9,848 nucleotides of DNA from SKVR01 sp964491395 (GTDB taxonomy: Bacteria > Bacteroidota > Bacteroidia > Bacteroidales > UBA7960): assembly GCA_964491395.1 (NCBI GenBank), contig CAZBGI010000104.1, positions 1 through 9,848 of the forward strand, in the 5' to 3' direction. Of this stretch, positions 1 to 6,032 are shown in pieces. How positions within the stretch are numbered: the first letter of the stretch is position 1; every line of letters begins with the position of its first letter. The notes under the pieces are model-generated. The model was not told where the DNA came from. It saw only the letters and a program-made list of their open reading frames with translations, and did no database searches. The position numbers and the translations under genes are program-made.

Positions 1-6
1 GGCTGC

Positions 7-83
7 TGGCTCCTCCTCTAGGACTTGAACCTAGGACCCTCTGATTAACAGTCAGATGCTCTAACCAACTGAGCTAAGGAGGA
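7..83 (-). tRNA. tRNA-Asn (anticodon GTT), with encoded CCA
   Basis: Read on the minus strand, the segment folds as a complete cloverleaf. The acceptor stem TCCTCCT pairs with AGGAGGA, the D arm is GCTC/GAGC, the anticodon stem TCTGA/TCAGA encloses the loop CTGTTAA with anticodon GTT, and the T arm is CTAGG-TTCAAGT-CCTAG. The discriminator base is G, and the next three bases (9 to 7) are CCA, so the 3' end appears to be gene-encoded. GTT reads the Asn codons AAC/AAU. The gene points away from all protein genes in the window. Only six bases lie beyond its 3' end, so its terminator and possible tRNA neighbours cannot be seen. Confidence 0.97.
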
Positions 84-132
84 ATGTTGTAAATAGCGAA
101 TCAAAAAGGGAATGTTCCTGTTTTTGACGATG

Positions 133-163
133 CAAAATTAGTAAAAATTCGTTTCCACAAAAA
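133..163 (-). promoter_or_regulatory. Probable promoter of tRNA-Asn
   Basis: On the minus strand the sequence reads TTTTTG, 17 bases, TAATTTTG, then CA. The second element (bases 140 to 133) is an exact match to the Bacteroidota -7 consensus TAnnTTTG. The first (ending at base 158) resembles the TTTG/TTG -33 element at the short end of the allowed spacing. Transcription would begin near base 125, about 40 bases before the tRNA. The match is seen directly; promoter activity is inferred. Confidence 0.6.
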
Positions 164-211
164 TTTTTTCCTCTTTTTTTTCTAATTAACATCAGAATCG
201 GGAGGAAGGAC

Positions 212-219
212 TAATTTTG
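212..219 (+). promoter_or_regulatory. Candidate -7 element for the serine hydrolase gene
   Basis: TAATTTTG is an exact match to TAnnTTTG. The surrounding 12 bases (210-221) are the reverse complement of bases 131-142, which hold the -7 element of the leftward tRNA promoter. No TTG lies 17-23 bases upstream, so the -33 side is weak. The transcript would start near base 226, upstream of all candidate start codons of the hydrolase. Confidence 0.35.
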
Positions 220-351
220 CAAAAGCATAACGGTGAATAATCGTTAGATAATCAATTGGTTTTGCTGTTGATTGTGGGATTGGGTAAACCATCAATTTTT
301 TTTTGCTGCATGCTGAATTTTCTTCCAAAAAGGTTTGTTTTTTTATTTAAG

Positions 352-1623
352 ATGGTCTTTCATCGCATTTCAGACCGGCTATCATGCCTGCCGGAAAATG
401 GCAGGTATGGTTTGTTGTTGATGGTATTGTTTTTATGGAGTGTTCCGGTGTTTGAGGAAGGGCGGGTAACTTCACCCTTTAAAGGGCAGAGTGCCAAGGC
501 AGGTTCATTTAACTCAGCATTTTATTCAGAGGAAGAGCTCGAATTTATTGAACATAAACTCACCCGGCTTCTTTTGGAGGAAGGGTTTAATGGGAATGTG
601 CTTGTTGCCCGCTATGGGATGGTAATTTATGAAAAGTCTGTTGGCTTCAGTTCATTCCGCCATGCAGACCCCATGAACATGGAAACGGCTTTTCAGCTGG
701 CAAGCATCTCCAAAACCTTTACGGCTGCTGCAGTACTGATTTTGCAGGAGCAAGGGTTGCTGGATATCGACAGCCTGGTAAAAAAGTATATTCCCGGGTT
801 TCCTTACGAAGACATTACCATCAGGCATCTTCTCACGCACACTTCCGGTTTACAAAATTATATGTGGATGGTAGAGCGTTACTGGAACCGGAAAGAGTTT
901 CCCGATAATGAAGATGTCCTTCAGTTGTTTCTGCGTTATCCCAGACATCTGAATTTCTCGCCCGGCCAACAATTTGATTATTCCAATACCGGCTTTGTCT
1001 TTCTGGCTTTGCTTGTTGAGAGAGTATCAGGACAGCGTTTTGCATCGTTTATCCACGAACAGATATTTGAACCCCTGGAAATGACCCGTTCGTTTGTCAA
1101 CGACCTACATCATCCGGTAGAGATTGAAAACCGTGCTTATGGTTACCGGCAATCGCGGGGCAGGCACATCCGGATTCCTGACGATAAGCTTGATGGACCT
1201 TTGGGCGACAAAGGAGTTTTTTCTACGGCTTATGATTTATACAAGTGGGATCAGGCACTGCATCGCAGCGAATTGTTGCCTTTGCATGTATGGCAGGAAG
1301 CTTTCAGTCCCGGAAAACTCAATAACGATTCACTGATAAATTATGGACTTGGGTGGCGGCTGCAGCGTTTTATTGATAAACCCATTGTGCATCATCCCGG
1401 GCGTTGGCATGGCTTCCGTACCAGCTTTAAACGATTTGTTGATGACCATTCGCTTGTTATTGTGCTGAGCAACAACAACCAGGGGTTATTGCCGGTTATT
1501 GAAGGAATTCAGGATATTCTTTATTATGATGAAAAGGAGATATGGATGTCGACCCACATGAAAGAGGTTGGTTTGCCCGCAGATGAAGATAGTTTAGAAA
1601 CGGGGGTGGGTCAGGAACCCTGA
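352..1623 (+). CDS. Serine hydrolase, class C beta-lactamase / PBP-like fold
   Basis: This is an envelope serine hydrolase of the beta-lactamase (AmpC/PBP4*/esterase) superfamily, 423 residues from the ATG used here. All three active-site motifs are visible: SISK (Ser118 nucleophile, Lys121), YSN (Tyr210, Asn212) and HPG (about 348-350, replacing the KTG box). The sequence LLTHTSGL before the second motif is also typical of the family. A hydrophobic stretch at residues 20-31 (LLLMVLFLWSVP) follows a polar N-terminus, so the protein is either cleaved as a secreted protein or anchored to the membrane with its catalytic domain outside the cytoplasm. The start is uncertain: the frame is open from a TTG at 256, with ATGs at 310, 352 and 421. 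I chose 352 because it gives the most signal-like N-terminus. The substrate (D-alanyl peptide, ester or beta-lactam) cannot be told from sequence, and nearby genes do not fix it; most such standalone proteins are not resistance enzymes. It is probably transcribed separately from dut, which has its own -7 match. Confidence 0.9.
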   Translation: MVFHRISDRLSCLPENGRYGLLLMVLFLWSVPVFEEGRVTSPFKGQSAKAGSFNSAFYSEEELEFIEHKLTRLLLEEGFNGNVLVARYGMVIYEKSVGFSSFRHADPMNMETAFQLASISKTFTAAAVLILQEQGLLDIDSLVKKYIPGFPYEDITIRHLLTHTSGLQNYMWMVERYWNRKEFPDNEDVLQLFLRYPRHLNFSPGQQFDYSNTGFVFLALLVERVSGQRFASFIHEQIFEPLEMTRSFVNDLHHPVEIENRAYGYRQSRGRHIRIPDDKLDGPLGDKGVFSTAYDLYKWDQALHRSELLPLHVWQEAFSPGKLNNDSLINYGLGWRLQRFIDKPIVHHPGRWHGFRTSFKRFVDDHSLVIVLSNNNQGLLPVIEGIQDILYYDEKEIWMSTHMKEVGLPADEDSLETGVGQEP

Positions 1624-1652
1624 AACTCTTTTCTGTGGTATGAATTTCATAA

Positions 1653-1683
1653 TTCTGAGGGTCAATTATTTTACGTAAATTTG
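1653..1683 (+). promoter_or_regulatory. Candidate promoter of dut
   Basis: TAAATTTG at 1676-1683 is an exact TAnnTTTG match and is followed by C, as at most other sites in this window. TTCTG at 1653-1657 lies 18 bases upstream and is a weak -33 element. The predicted start of transcription, about 1690, leaves a leader of roughly 30 bases before the dut start. Confidence 0.5.
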
Positions 1684-1693
1684 CTCCTTTTTC

Positions 1694-1744
1694 ATGCTAC
1701 ACCTAAAATACAATGCTGAATATGGATGTAAAGATTGTAAATAA
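1694..1744 (+). other. Short upstream ORF overlapping the dut start (16 codons)
   Basis: ATG at 1694 opens a 16-codon frame ending in TAA at 1742-1744, out of frame with dut and running past both candidate dut starts (1713 and 1722). If the promoter at 1676-1683 is used, this would be the first AUG, only a few bases from the 5' end. Its peptide (MLHLKYNAEYGCKDCK) resembles nothing I know. It may be chance. Confidence 0.2.
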
Positions 1745-2156
1745 ATCAACCAATCCACTACCCAATTATGAAACGGAGCATTCCGCAGGAATGGATCTGC
1801 GTGCATTTTGTCCCGACCCCATTGAGCTGAAACCCCTTGAGCGCGCCATGGTTCCCACCGGGTTGTTTATAGAGTTGCCGGAGGGTTTTGAAGCCCAGGT
1901 AAGGCCACGCAGCGGGCTGGCAGCCAAAAAAGGAGTGACTGTACTCAATTCTCCCGGAACCATTGATGCTGATTATCGGGGGGAAATAAAAGTGATCCTG
2001 GTAAACCTTTCCACTGAAACCTTTGAAATACAGTCGGGAGATCGCATAGCCCAGATGGTCATTGCGCGGCATGAAAGAATTCATCCGGTGGAAGCAGAAG
2101 TATTGGGCGAAACACAGCGGGGTGCTGGCGGGTTTGGTCATACAGGTGTAAAATAA
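1722..2156 (+). CDS. dut: Deoxyuridine 5'-triphosphate nucleotidohydrolase (dUTPase)
   Basis: The enzyme hydrolyses dUTP to dUMP and pyrophosphate in the cytoplasm, keeping uracil out of DNA and supplying dUMP for thymidylate synthesis. All five motifs of the trimeric dUTPase family are present in order: AGMDLRA (motif 1), RPRSGLA (2), GTIDADYRGEI (3, with the Asp that activates the catalytic water), RIAQMVI (4) and RGAGGFGHTG (5, the flexible C-terminal arm that closes over the nucleotide). The length, 144 residues, is normal. I prefer the ATG at 1722 because MDVKIVNKS then lines up with the usual N-terminus of Bacteroidota dUTPases; an in-frame ATG at 1713 adds three residues. The gene heads the same-strand run leading to the envelope genes and has a probable promoter at 1653-1683. 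Confidence 0.97.
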   Translation: MDVKIVNKSTNPLPNYETEHSAGMDLRAFCPDPIELKPLERAMVPTGLFIELPEGFEAQVRPRSGLAAKKGVTVLNSPGTIDADYRGEIKVILVNLSTETFEIQSGDRIAQMVIARHERIHPVEAEVLGETQRGAGGFGHTGVK

Positions 2157-2188
2157 GCCTCAATCTTACCAGGGCTAAAAATGCAGTT

Positions 2189-2272
2189 ATGAACCATTCA
2201 GCCTTAACTTCAGGCTCAGGCTCAACCTCAACAACAACTGAACAATTAGAAAATAAACCTATAACAATATGA
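2189..2272 (+). other. 27-codon Ser/Thr-rich upstream ORF with ATGA overlap to the next gene
   Basis: ATG at 2189 opens a 27-codon frame (MNHSALTSGSGSTSTT...) whose TGA stop at 2270-2272 overlaps the ATG of the nucleotidyltransferase gene in an ATGA arrangement. A 3-codon ORF (ATG CAG TTA TGA, 2181-2192) similarly overlaps its start. The low-complexity GGCTCA/CTCAACA repeats make the peptide unlikely to be a folded protein. It could be a leader for translational coupling, or chance. Confidence 0.25.
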
Positions 2273-3270
2273 AGCTAATCATCCCCATGGCCGGTATGGG
2301 CACCCGCATGCGCCCCCATACACTTACAGTGCCCAAACCTTTGCTTTCTGTGGCTGGAAAACCCATTGTCCAACGACTTTGCGAAGACATCATGGAGGTA
2401 TGTCATGAAAAACCCGAAGAGATCTCCTTTATTATCGGAGATTTCGGAAAAGTGGTTGAAGAGCAGTTGCTGAGCATTGCCCGAAAAACCGGTGCCAAAG
2501 GAAAGATATATTATCAGAAAGAGGCCTTGGGTACAGGGCATGCCATATTGAGCGCGGCTGATTCGCTGGATGGTAAAACGATCGTCGCTTTTGCAGACAC
2601 GTTGTTCAAAGCTGATTTTGGGATGGATGAAAATCGCGATGGAATCATCTGGACCCACAGGGTGAAAGACCCCAGCGCTTTTGGTGTAGTGAAAACCGAT
2701 TCTTCAGGGGTGATTACCGGCTTTGTGGAAAAACCACAAAGCTTTATTTCGGATCAGGCCATCATCGGGATTTATTATTTCAGGGATGGAGCAGCACTCA
2801 AAGAGGAACTTCAATACCTTGTAGATCACAATGTTTCTAAAAAAGGGGAGTATCAGCTTACGGATGCACTGGAGAATATGCGCAGAAAAGGAACCCGTTT
2901 TGTTACCGAAGATGTAGTTGAATGGCTGGATTGCGGGAATAAAAATGCAACGGTTCACACCAATCAGCGTGTGCTGATTGATGAAAAGGATCTGAAAGTG
3001 CCCCATACTATCGTACAGGAAAATGCAGTTATTATTCAGCCCTGTTTCATTGGCGAGAACGTTGTTTTGAAAAACACGGTGATTGGCCCCTATGTTTCAT
3101 TGGGCAAAGACAGTCATATTGAGAATTCAGTGATAGAAAACAGCATCATTGGCAGCAATGTCAAAATCCGGTCTGCTGTTCTCACCAACACCATGGTGGG
3201 AAATCATGCCAGTTGGGAAGAAAAACCTTCAGAGCTTAGCCTTGGCGACTATTCCCGGATTGAAAGCTAA
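2269..3270 (+). CDS. Sugar-phosphate nucleotidylyltransferase with beta-helix tail
   Basis: This cytoplasmic enzyme should join a sugar 1-phosphate to an NTP, giving a nucleotide sugar and pyrophosphate for cell-surface polymers. Residues 1-230 form the nucleotidyltransferase domain: the signature GMGTRMRP (about 9-16) and PKP (22-24) bind NTP phosphates, GTGHA (88-92) contacts the base, FAD (108-110) supplies a metal-binding Asp, EKP is at 154-156, and WLDCGN (219-224) matches the WxDxG motif with the second metal-binding Asp. Residues from about 245 to 325 contain hexapeptide-type repeats (IGENVV, VIGPYVSLG, IIGSNVKI) of a left-handed beta-helix. At 333 residues it is shorter than GlmU, and I see no acetyltransferase active site, so it is unlikely to be bifunctional GlmU. 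The sugar (glucose, mannose or an amino sugar) cannot be assigned. Its start overlaps the stop of a 27-codon leader ORF. Confidence 0.9.
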   Translation: MKLIIPMAGMGTRMRPHTLTVPKPLLSVAGKPIVQRLCEDIMEVCHEKPEEISFIIGDFGKVVEEQLLSIARKTGAKGKIYYQKEALGTGHAILSAADSLDGKTIVAFADTLFKADFGMDENRDGIIWTHRVKDPSAFGVVKTDSSGVITGFVEKPQSFISDQAIIGIYYFRDGAALKEELQYLVDHNVSKKGEYQLTDALENMRRKGTRFVTEDVVEWLDCGNKNATVHTNQRVLIDEKDLKVPHTIVQENAVIIQPCFIGENVVLKNTVIGPYVSLGKDSHIENSVIENSIIGSNVKIRSAVLTNTMVGNHASWEEKPSELSLGDYSRIES

Positions 3271-3293
3271 GGAATCCGGAACTTTATTCCGGG
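3251..3293 (+). other. Alternative hairpins at the 3' end of the nucleotidyltransferase gene
   Basis: Three short segments can pair in two exclusive ways. CCGGATT (3255-3261, the end of the gene) pairs with AATCCGG (3273-3279), while CCGGAA (3276-3281) pairs with TTCCGG (3287-3292) around a 5-base loop. The segment after the second hairpin is GAAAAACA rather than a T-run, so this is not an intrinsic terminator. It may stabilise or process the mRNA, or it may be accidental. Confidence 0.4.
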
Positions 3294-3306
3294 AAAAACA
3301 TATTTC

Positions 3307-3378
3307 ATGAGGCCCTGGTTAATTCTTTTCCAAGATGCGACCGGATTATTTTTTAAAAACACAATGAATGAAGAATAA
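3307..3378 (+). other. 23-codon upstream ORF overlapping the TPR lipoprotein start
   Basis: ATG at 3307 opens MRPWLILFQDATGLFF... and runs for 23 codons to TAA at 3376-3378, out of frame with and 11 bases into the TPR lipoprotein gene. An internal in-frame ATG at 3364 sits four bases before that gene's ATG. It could couple translation of the downstream gene, but a chance ORF of this size is common. Confidence 0.2.
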
Positions 3379-5143
3379 AAAATTCCTGCCCTGCCTTGTT
3401 TTGTTACTGGTTTTGGCAGCATGCAGCAGTAAGAAGGAAATGGTACAGGATACTTTCGATCCCGACTCACTGGAAGAGGTAGGGCAGATGCAGCAGCTGG
3501 AAAGTACGGCACAACTCATTGAAGCAGGAAAACAGAGAATGTTGGGAAACGACGCAGAGGCAATTCTTTTATATGCTGAAGCAGTGAAGGCAGACCCGCG
3601 CAATTCGGCGGCTTATTACGAACTTGCCCGCTTGCATGCCCGGGAAGGGTACCTGGATGATGCTGAGAGATACGCTTTAAAAGCTGTCAGCCTGGATCCG
3701 GAGAATAAATTTTTCAACCGCGTGCTGGCAGATATTTACTTTTTGCAGGAAAAAAATGAGAAAGGACTCGAAGTGCAAACAGAACTCGCCCGCAAGTTTC
3801 CGGGTGATTTAAACATTCAAATCAGCAAATTAAGTTCACTGCTGTATATGGAAAAATACCAGGAAGCCATTGCTGTTTTTGAATATATTGAGGAGTTGAG
3901 TGGCTTCAACAATGAACTTTCCCTGGAGAAACAAAAAGTATTGATGGAGATGGACAGGCCCGATCTGGCCATTGAAGAGGCACAACGTCTGGTGTCTTAT
4001 TTTCCGGACGAGCTGGTTTACCTGGAATTACTGGCCGAATTGTATACCGAAAACAATCAACCCGAAGAAGCTTACCGCGTTTACCATCAGATGCTCGAAG
4101 CACAGCCCGATTACCCTATGGCCCGGCTGTTGCTCGCCGATTATTATGCCAACCAGGGTGAAGAACAGAAAGCTTTTGAAGAATTGCTGCTTGCCTTCAA
4201 AAGCACGGAACTGGAGGCGGAGGGAAAAATCAGAATCCTTGCTTCCTGGTATTACCAGAGTGAAGATGACAGCCTTGTCCTGGAGCAATCTTACCGGTTA
4301 TGTGAACTGTTGATTGAAGTGCATCCTGAGGACCCCCGGGCTCATGCCATATATGGTGATTTTCTGTTCAGAGACGAAAGACTCGAAGAGGCATGGGACA
4401 GATACCACACCGCGGCGCTGATCGATCCTTCTGAACTAGGTTACTGGCAACAGATTCTCTCTGCGGAGGCCAGTATGCATGATTACGAAAGTATGCTCAA
4501 AACTTCCAACAAAGCATTGGAGTATTTTTTCGAACAACCGGTTTTATATTTCTTTAACGGGCTGGCGCACTATCAGTTGAAAAATTATGATCAGGCTATC
4601 TCCGCCTTTAATTATGGAAAAGATTTGTCTTCTTCAGAGCCTGAGTTGCTGGGACAATTTTACACATTGATGGGCGACGCCTATTTTAAGATGGAAGAAT
4701 TTCAGAAATCCTACCAACAGTATGAAAAAGCCCTTGAACTGGATCCTGAGGACGCCTATGCTTTAAACAATTACAGCTACTACATGTCTACGCGAAATGA
4801 AAACCTTCCCAAAGCGCTTGAAATGTCGGCACGATCGCTGGATTTGGATCCTGATAACGCCTCTTTCCAGGATACTTATGGTTGGATTAATTATAAAATG
4901 GGTGATTATGAAGAGGCTCGCATCTGGATCGGTAAGGCCGTGGAAAATTCTGAAAATCCCAATGCGGTGGTGTTAGAGCATTATGGGGATGTGTTGTACA
5001 GGCTGGGAGAGAAGGAAGAAGCACTGAATTACTGGAAAAAGGCGCTTGAACGGGACAAGGCCGCTGATGCGGATGGCGGGGAAGATGGTGTGTCGGAATT
5101 TCTGGAGCAAAAAATAAAAGAAGGTACGCTGCCACAAGAGTGA
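3368..5143 (+). CDS. TPR-repeat lipoprotein
   Basis: This is a 591-residue predicted lipoprotein. A lipoprotein signal peptide (MKNKKF, then a hydrophobic core) ends in the lipobox LAAC with the lipidated cysteine at residue 19. The following SSKKEM lacks the acidic cluster of Bacteroidota surface-export signals, so a periplasm-facing position is likely. Most of the rest is tetratricopeptide repeats. The clearest are about 80-113, 216-249, 322-355, 429-462, 463-496 and 534-567, with the usual spaced A/G/Y/P pattern, for example LMGDAYFKMEEFQKSYQQYE followed by KALELDP. TPR solenoids bind protein partners and have no catalytic role, so I infer an envelope scaffold or adaptor. The start at 3368 is preferred over the ATG at 3364 because that one hits a stop after four more codons. 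The gene lies 63 bases before the DUF4292 lipoprotein and probably shares its transcript. The binding partner is unknown. Confidence 0.92.
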   Translation: MKNKKFLPCLVLLLVLAACSSKKEMVQDTFDPDSLEEVGQMQQLESTAQLIEAGKQRMLGNDAEAILLYAEAVKADPRNSAAYYELARLHAREGYLDDAERYALKAVSLDPENKFFNRVLADIYFLQEKNEKGLEVQTELARKFPGDLNIQISKLSSLLYMEKYQEAIAVFEYIEELSGFNNELSLEKQKVLMEMDRPDLAIEEAQRLVSYFPDELVYLELLAELYTENNQPEEAYRVYHQMLEAQPDYPMARLLLADYYANQGEEQKAFEELLLAFKSTELEAEGKIRILASWYYQSEDDSLVLEQSYRLCELLIEVHPEDPRAHAIYGDFLFRDERLEEAWDRYHTAALIDPSELGYWQQILSAEASMHDYESMLKTSNKALEYFFEQPVLYFFNGLAHYQLKNYDQAISAFNYGKDLSSSEPELLGQFYTLMGDAYFKMEEFQKSYQQYEKALELDPEDAYALNNYSYYMSTRNENLPKALEMSARSLDLDPDNASFQDTYGWINYKMGDYEEARIWIGKAVENSENPNAVVLEHYGDVLYRLGEKEEALNYWKKALERDKAADADGGEDGVSEFLEQKIKEGTLPQE

Positions 5144-5206
5144 TTCTCCTGAAACACAGTGTTCCTTCCAAATAATTTGAAAACCTAACAAGAATAACCC
5201 TGAATT

Positions 5207-6019
5207 ATGCGCACAAAAAACATATTCAACATTCTGTTAATAAGTATTTTAATAATGATTGGGGTAACAGGATGCCGGGGTACCCGTGAGGTAGTTCCCG
5301 AAGTGAAGCCCCTGAGCAGTGCCGATATGGCCCTGATGGAATTGCATAACAACCAGGCGGATTATAGCTGGTTGAGCACCCGTTTTTCGGGAAGTGTGGT
5401 ATGGAAGGATCAATCTCATTCCATTGCTGGTAGCATGCGGATACGAAAAGATTCGGCCATTTACATTTCCCTGGCCCCCCTGCTGGGTATTGAAGTTGCC
5501 CGGGCATTGATAACACCAGATAGCGTAAAACTTCTCAATCGCCTGGAGTCTACCTACTATGTGGGTGATTTGAAGATTCTGAATTCCATGTTTAATGCCG
5601 ATGTAGATTATTACATGCTGCAGGCATTGCTGACAGGCAATGATTTTCCCCATTTTCGCTCCGATCAGTTTGTCATGCAGGAAGACCCAAAGTGGCTCAG
5701 GCTATATGCTGATAGCAGAAGCCGCGAATCGGGACAGGGATATCCCATCCAGCAGGTATTAACGCTCGACCCCGGTACCATGCGCATACGTACCAATATC
5801 ATGGAACATACGCAAACCGATCAGGCATTGCGCGCAGATTATAAAAAATATGAGACCATCAATGGCAAATTGTTCCCTGTTGAGTTGCAGCTTTTATTTG
5901 CTGACGCTGACAACAGGTCGAACCTGGAATTGTTCTTTAACCGCACCACCCTGGATGATCCCCAGCCCATGAAATTTTCTGTTCCCTCGCGTTACACTCC
6001 TATACGCCTGACTGACTAA
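5207..6019 (+). CDS. DUF4292 family lipoprotein (LolB-like)
   Basis: This is a 270-residue predicted lipoprotein. The signal peptide, rich in Ile and Leu, ends with the lipobox VTGC (Cys23). The next residues, RGTREVVPE, show no surface-export signal, so it should face the periplasm from the outer or inner membrane. The mature part, including the FSGSVVWKDQSHSIAGSMRI and SAIYISLAPLLGIEVARALI segments and the later YYVGDLKILNSMF, matches my recollection of the DUF4292 family found widely in Bacteroidota. That family is thought to share the half-barrel fold of LolA/LolB, which carry lipoproteins across the periplasm and insert them in the outer membrane. A LolB-type role is therefore a reasonable hypothesis, not shown here. 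The stop is 13 bases before the ATG used for the EnvC-like gene, which indicates an operon. The family call rests on pattern memory, not a search. Confidence 0.8.
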   Translation: MRTKNIFNILLISILIMIGVTGCRGTREVVPEVKPLSSADMALMELHNNQADYSWLSTRFSGSVVWKDQSHSIAGSMRIRKDSAIYISLAPLLGIEVARALITPDSVKLLNRLESTYYVGDLKILNSMFNADVDYYMLQALLTGNDFPHFRSDQFVMQEDPKWLRLYADSRSRESGQGYPIQQVLTLDPGTMRIRTNIMEHTQTDQALRADYKKYETINGKLFPVELQLLFADADNRSNLELFFNRTTLDDPQPMKFSVPSRYTPIRLTD

Positions 6020-6032
6020 TCCCGTGAATGTT

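Noticed and set aside
256..351. N-terminal extension of the serine hydrolase from the TTG at 256
   Set aside because: It adds 32 residues rich in Phe and Leu from T-rich sequence, requires a TTG start, and leaves the likely signal segment deep inside the protein. The ATG at 352 is more plausible, though not proven.
352..1623. Serine hydrolase as an antibiotic-resistance beta-lactamase
   Set aside because: The SxxK, YxN and HxG motifs fit the broad class C/PBP-like family, whose members are mostly peptidases or esterases; nothing in the context indicates resistance, and no mobile element is near.
1639..1651. Palindrome TATGAATTTCATA after the serine hydrolase gene
   Set aside because: A 6-bp arm with a one-base centre cannot form a stable hairpin, it has no following T-run, and AT-rich palindromes of this size occur by chance. 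It is not called a terminator or operator.
5153..5163. AACACAGTGTT symmetric sequence between the TPR and DUF4292 genes
   Set aside because: Five-base arms around a single base; too short to support an operator or terminator in a 63-base operon spacer.
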